A DNA stretch of 17,352 nucleotides from Pseudomonadota bacterium (GTDB taxonomy: Bacteria > Bdellovibrionota > Bacteriovoracia > Bacteriovoracales > Bacteriovoracaceae), in the NCBI GenBank assembly GCA_021299675.1, contig JAJTIF010000128.1, positions 1-17,352 of the forward strand. Reading direction: 5' to 3'. Both the position numbers and the translations under genes were made by a program. This document shows positions 14,674-17,352 of this stretch, piece by piece (the first letter of the stretch is position 1; each line of letters opens with the position of its first letter). Below the pieces are notes generated by a model. The model had not been told where the DNA came from and ran no database searches. It worked only from the letters and a program-made list of their open reading frames with translations.

Positions 14674-14931
14674 CTAAGCTGCTTTCTTCACAGGACGGTG
14701 CTCGCCCTTTTTAAGCTCTGGGTAGAAATCTTCAAGGTATTCGTTTTTATAACGCAAGAAGAGTTGGTAGTTATGAAACTCCACTTCTCCCATCATACCG
14801 ATCTGTTCATCGAGTGACTTCTTGAAACACATTTCAATGTAGTTGAGCTGAAATGCATCCAGACCGGTGAAGAAATCTTCAGTGAGAGGGGTGGCTTTTA
14901 ATAAATCACGAATTGTTTTGGCATGCATCAT
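14674..14931 (-). CDS. Small cytosolic protein of unknown function
   Basis: This 85-residue protein is hydrophilic and helical in appearance, with no signal peptide or membrane segment. It has a central stretch, GLDAFQLNYIEMCFKKSLDE, and a lysine-rich tail (KKGEHRPVKKAA). I do not recognise the family. AAGGGAG sits 8 nt before the ATG, which supports translation; a second ATG directly follows, so the start is uncertain by one codon. It is 48 bp upstream of the FAD oxidoreductase gene on the same strand with no terminator between, so it may be the first gene of that operon. Confidence 0.66.
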   Translation of the reverse strand: MMHAKTIRDLLKATPLTEDFFTGLDAFQLNYIEMCFKKSLDEQIGMMGEVEFHNYQLFLRYKNEYLEDFYPELKKGEHRPVKKAA

Positions 14932-15090
14932 AACGCGAACTCCCTTTCGCAGTGGTCTTACTCTCCTTATCGGCAGGCTGATTTTGAAGTTGAACCCAAA
15001 ACTCTTTTACTCAGGAATATGCTAAGACTTTAAAAATCCTCAAATACCAACCTCTTCTAGTGAGATTCCTGAAGCCTTTTAGAAAAGAAG

Positions 15091-15104
15091 TTAGTGTATA
15101 CTAA
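15091..15104 (+). promoter_or_regulatory. -10 element within a small palindrome upstream of 15108
   Basis: TTAGTGTATACTAA is a 14-bp near-palindrome (TTAGT, 4 bp, ACTAA) containing TATACT (15097-15102), a 5/6 -10 match. It ends only 3 nt before the ATG at 15108, so transcription would begin at or next to the start codon. No good -35 is present at the right distance. The rest of 14932-15090 shows no clear structure. Confidence 0.35.
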
Positions 15105-15107
15105 GTT

Positions 15108-15437
15108 ATGAGCACTTTTTTAAACCTAGCCGTTGAGATGGCCGTGCTAGTAGGACTCGCCCTCCTCTACTACTTTTATCAGCGTCATAGAATCCTCCAT
15201 GGGCCTCGCCACTGGCGCAAACGCAAACTCACTGAACTTCACGCCATGGCCCTCAGCTGCGCTACTCCCGATGAATTTCCAGAGCTGCACCTGTTTTTAG
15301 ATGAACTCGAAGACAGGATGCAAAATAACCGCGAGCTAGATCAGACTTTTCTGGCGAACTGGAGAGAGCGTCCACTGCCTGAGAATCTTAAGCACCTCCT
15401 CCATGAATGCTGGGAGTGGTCGACCTACCAGGCATGA
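15108..15437 (+). CDS. Single-pass membrane-anchored protein of unknown function
   Basis: This 109-residue protein has one N-terminal hydrophobic segment (about residues 4-24), followed by a basic stretch (RHRILHGPRHWRKRK). By the positive-inside rule, its remaining 80 or so residues should be cytosolic. That part is acidic, helical and rich in Leu and Glu (FLDELEDRMQNN). No family is recognised. No ribosome binding site is visible at a proper distance from the ATG, and a TATACT box ends 5 nt before it, so the mRNA may be leaderless. Its TGA overlaps the greB start (ATGA at 15434-15437), indicating coupled translation with that transcription factor. Confidence 0.72.
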   Translation: MSTFLNLAVEMAVLVGLALLYYFYQRHRILHGPRHWRKRKLTELHAMALSCATPDEFPELHLFLDELEDRMQNNRELDQTFLANWRERPLPENLKHLLHECWEWSTYQA

Positions 15438-15910
15438 CTAACCCCAACTACATCACTCCCCAGGGCTTTCAAAAGTTACAGACTGAGTACACCGACCTCA
15501 TGAGCCGTGAGAGACCTGAGGTCGTGCGTCTCGTGCAATGGGCCGCCAGTAATGGTGACCGCTCAGAAAACGCTGATTACCTGTATGGAAAGAAACGGCT
15601 TCGAGAGATAGATAGGCGTTTGCGTTTTCTTGCTTCCCGCATCGAAGCCGCTCGTGTGATAGACCCCTCCAGTGTGCAAAGCTTGAAGATCCAGTTTGGG
15701 GCCACCGTCACCACTCAAAGTGATGAAGGCGTGCATAAAACTTGGAAAATAGTGGGACAAGATGAGATCGACACCGCCCACGGCCACATTAGCTGGCTCT
15801 CCCCCATAGGGAAGGGCCTCTTGGGCAAGAGCGTAGGAGAGGATGTGACTATACAAACCCCGCAAGGTGAGGTGAACTTAGAGGTAATAGAAATCCTGTA
15901 CGTCACCTAA
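15434..15910 (+). CDS. greB: Transcription elongation factor GreB
   Basis: This 158-residue factor enters the secondary channel of RNA polymerase and stimulates cleavage of backtracked RNA. The N-terminal coiled coil carries the family signature SNGDRSENADYLYGKKRLRE, with Asp42 and Glu45 at the tip that act at the polymerase active site. YGKKRLREIDRR matches GreB rather than GreA. The C-terminal FKBP-like domain includes ISWLSPIGKGLLGKSVGEDV. ATG 15434 is used because the conserved protein begins MTNPNYITPQGF and the codon overlaps the preceding stop. An ORF beginning nine codons earlier (15407) adds unrelated residues. Length and key residues are normal. Confidence 0.95.
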   Translation: MTNPNYITPQGFQKLQTEYTDLMSRERPEVVRLVQWAASNGDRSENADYLYGKKRLREIDRRLRFLASRIEAARVIDPSSVQSLKIQFGATVTTQSDEGVHKTWKIVGQDEIDTAHGHISWLSPIGKGLLGKSVGEDVTIQTPQGEVNLEVIEILYVT

Positions 15911-15925
15911 ACCTGTGAGGTTCTC

Positions 15926-16297
15926 ATGAAAGTACTTTTAGTGATTTTAAGCATGCTTTTTTCGATCTCTTCATTCGCCTTCATGAATGATCTTGAGTGC
16001 GAGGGTTATACCAACGCCAACGAGCGCATCCGTGTTGAAGTTCTTCGCAGCTTCGGGGGCTCTGTGCGCGATGCTCTCGTGACAGTCCAAGGTGACCGGG
16101 GCTCGAACCCGATCCAGACTCGCCATATGATCTACTCTTCTCGTCGCTTCGGCACACGCCTTGAACTCTTCGGCGACCAAGCTTTCCGCCTAGAAGTGGA
16201 CATCTGGCCAGATCAAGCTCCTCGCTGGGGCCGCACCTACCGCGGGACTTACACCAATGCTTTTGGTTTGAACTGCCGCTTTCCGAATGCCCGCTAG
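15926..16297 (+). CDS. Small secreted protein with a likely disulfide, unknown function
   Basis: This 123-residue protein has a clean Sec signal peptide (MKVLLVILSMLFSISSFA) and a mature domain of about 105 residues. Its only two cysteines, Cys25 and Cys117, lie near the two ends and could close a disulfide. The pattern of alternating hydrophobic residues (VEVLRSF, DALVTVQGD, TRLELFGDQAFRLEVDIW) suggests a beta-sheet fold. I do not recognise it. GAGG lies 6 nt before the ATG, and the gene follows greB by 15 bp, so it may be read from the same transcript. The last 11 bases overlap the next gene's start. Confidence 0.8.
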   Translation: MKVLLVILSMLFSISSFAFMNDLECEGYTNANERIRVEVLRSFGGSVRDALVTVQGDRGSNPIQTRHMIYSSRRFGTRLELFGDQAFRLEVDIWPDQAPRWGRTYRGTYTNAFGLNCRFPNAR

Positions 16298-16979
16298 ACT
16301 ACCCGGGAGAAGCCTTTGGCTTCTCCCTTTTTTTCTTTTACCGCTCAACGCCTTTGCTCAAAAAACCATCGACGGTGTTCACCTCGAAACCTCCAAAACC
16401 AAGAGCACTCGTCATCTTAAAGCCACCAAGTCTGTTACTCTCAATCTCAATCTCGCAGAAAGCCTCAAGCTGGTCTTAAACTTCAACGAGAAGTGTAACA
16501 ACAACTTTAAAGACAAGCGCAAATGGACAGATAGAGGCGTTGAATGCAAGTTCCACAATAATAACCTCATTGAGACCGTCTTCTATAGAGACATTAAAAA
16601 CAGAAACCCCTCCTGGAAAGACCACTTTTTACTCGTCAGGCACGGCTACAACCGCGGAAGCTTTCTGTATTTCGAAGAGATAACGGTGGAGCAATCAGAC
16701 AAAGAATCTCATGTCCGCCAAAGGCTACTCAGTGATGAAGAAGTCAAAAGCTTCTTGGATACGAAACTGGAAACAGAGTTTAGCTTCCAAAAGGTCGACG
16801 GCCACTTTCATCTCAAGCAGCTCGCGCCTAACCAGACGCAACTCACCTACACCTACGAGAGTTCTACCGACCACTGGCTCCTGAACAAGGAGATGATGAT
16901 CGGCGAAATCTTCGATTCCACCGCCAAGGGCATCAACGACTTGTTTCTCTCCTTCGCCTCAGGTATGACTGCCCCATGA
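16287..16979 (+). CDS. Secreted protein of unknown function with signal peptide overlapping a terminator
   Basis: This 230-residue protein has a signal peptide of about 24 residues (RSLWLLPFFLLPLNAFA, cleavage before Gln) and a mature part with two cysteines (KCNNN and VECKFHN). The second half is strand-rich and ends in an amphipathic helix (MMIGEIFDSTAKGINDLFLS), somewhat like START/polyketide-cyclase folds; that likeness is weak. ATG 16287 is the only usual start in frame, since a TGA at 16269 closes it upstream. It overlaps the preceding gene by 11 bp and lacks a ribosome binding site, so initiation probably depends on ribosomes finishing that gene. Its signal-peptide codons contain the hairpin and T run of a terminator. 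Its TGA overlaps the radical SAM start (ATGA). Confidence 0.75.
   Translation: MPARLPGRSLWLLPFFLLPLNAFAQKTIDGVHLETSKTKSTRHLKATKSVTLNLNLAESLKLVLNFNEKCNNNFKDKRKWTDRGVECKFHNNNLIETVFYRDIKNRNPSWKDHFLLVRHGYNRGSFLYFEEITVEQSDKESHVRQRLLSDEEVKSFLDTKLETEFSFQKVDGHFHLKQLAPNQTQLTYTYESSTDHWLLNKEMMIGEIFDSTAKGINDLFLSFASGMTAP
16305..16334 (+). terminator. Strong intrinsic terminator inside the downstream gene's signal-peptide codons
   Basis: GGGAGAAGCC (16305-16314) and GGCTTCTCCC (16318-16327) form a perfect 10-bp stem with a TTT loop, followed at once by seven T (16328-16334). It begins 7 nt after the stop of the secreted protein gene at 15926-16297. It also lies wholly within codons 7-16 of the next gene, so readthrough or translation-dependent antitermination is needed to express that gene and the radical SAM gene. 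Confidence 0.88.
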
Positions 16980-17352
16980 AAGCCTTTCAGCGCGTCTACA
17001 TCGAGATCAGTAACATCTGTAATCTGCAGTGCACCTTCTGTCCGGAAGTGGAGCGCGATAAATTTGTGATGAAGACCCAGGACTTCGAAAAAGTCCTCAA
17101 AGAGGTCGCTCCCTATACTTCAGAAATCTGCCTGCACCTCATGGGTGAGCCCCTCACTCATCCGCAGTTCAAAGAGATCTTACGCTTGTGCCGCGAACAC
17201 AACATGCCTATTCAACTCACCACCAATGGCACATTGTTGAGTCAGTATGGGTTTGATATCTTTTTTAAATCCACCATCCGACAGATTAATTTTTCGCTCC
17301 ATAGCTTCAAAGATAACTTCCCCACTCGAGACTGGAAACCTTACCTGCATGA
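16976..17352 (+). CDS. Radical SAM enzyme, 3' end outside window
   Basis: One hundred and twenty-five codons are visible before the window ends. The N-terminus reads straight into EISNICNLQCTFC, with the CxxxCxxC cysteines (Cys15, Cys19, Cys22) that hold the [4Fe-4S] cluster used to cleave S-adenosylmethionine. HLMGEPLTHPQF matches the SAM-binding GGEP-type motif, and IQLTTNGTLL is the next conserved strand of the barrel. The cluster motif this close to the start resembles the SPASM/MoaA-like group that modifies peptides or cofactors; the part that would define the substrate is missing. The ATG overlaps the TGA of the preceding secreted-protein gene, indicating coupled expression. Confidence 0.9.
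   Translation, partial: MKAFQRVYIEISNICNLQCTFCPEVERDKFVMKTQDFEKVLKEVAPYTSEICLHLMGEPLTHPQFKEILRLCREHNMPIQLTTNGTLLSQYGFDIFFKSTIRQINFSLHSFKDNFPTRDWKPYLH

Overview
The window reads as ordinary, gene-dense chromosome from a Gram-negative bacterium. It shows lipoprotein and Sec signal peptides, a TonB-dependent outer-membrane receptor, GreB, and about 50% GC by eye. The mix fits a Bdellovibrio-like member of the Bdellovibrionota: many small secreted proteins of unknown function, a degenerate HD-GYP protein, and the ATP-grasp / inactive-transglutaminase-7TM / retropepsin-like cluster. That placement is inference, since no rRNA or marker gene is present. No tRNA, rRNA, CRISPR array, insertion sequence or prophage was seen, and no gene-free stretch exceeds 300 bases.

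Left part (1-5960), an iron block. A secreted protein of unknown function runs in from outside the window. It is followed by bfd (bacterioferritin-associated ferredoxin), bfr (bacterioferritin) and a histidine-rich lipoprotein, ended by an intrinsic terminator. Converging from the right are a FecA-like TonB-dependent receptor and, 7 bp behind it, a TauE/SafE-family membrane permease. The bfd and receptor promoters carry nearly the same 16-bp palindrome (14 of 16 positions). This suggests that one regulator controls iron uptake and iron-store mobilisation together.

Middle (5963-8818, plus strand). A degenerate HD-GYP protein, a YjbQ-family protein, a DUF4149-like membrane protein and a DusC-like tRNA-dihydrouridine synthase are packed as a probable operon. 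It converges on the next block with overlapping stop codons (CTAG).

Centre-right (8815-11832, minus strand). A three-gene operon encodes a secreted retropepsin-like (DUF785/RimB-like) protein, a periplasmic transglutaminase-fold domain that has lost its catalytic triad and is fused to seven membrane helices, and a cytosolic RimK-like ATP-grasp ligase. It looks like a peptide-ligation or sensing system spanning the inner membrane; its substrate is unknown.

Right part. A 53-residue small protein (plus strand) abuts a minus-strand operon of an 85-residue protein, a PuuB-like FAD amine oxidoreductase and an ALDH3-type aldehyde dehydrogenase, a plausible two-step amine-to-acid route. The last run (15108-17352, plus strand) holds a membrane-anchored small protein coupled to greB, a small secreted cysteine protein, a second secreted protein and a radical SAM enzyme cut by the window end. 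Between the last two secreted-protein genes, a strong intrinsic terminator lies inside the signal-peptide codons of the downstream gene, a possible translation-dependent attenuator.
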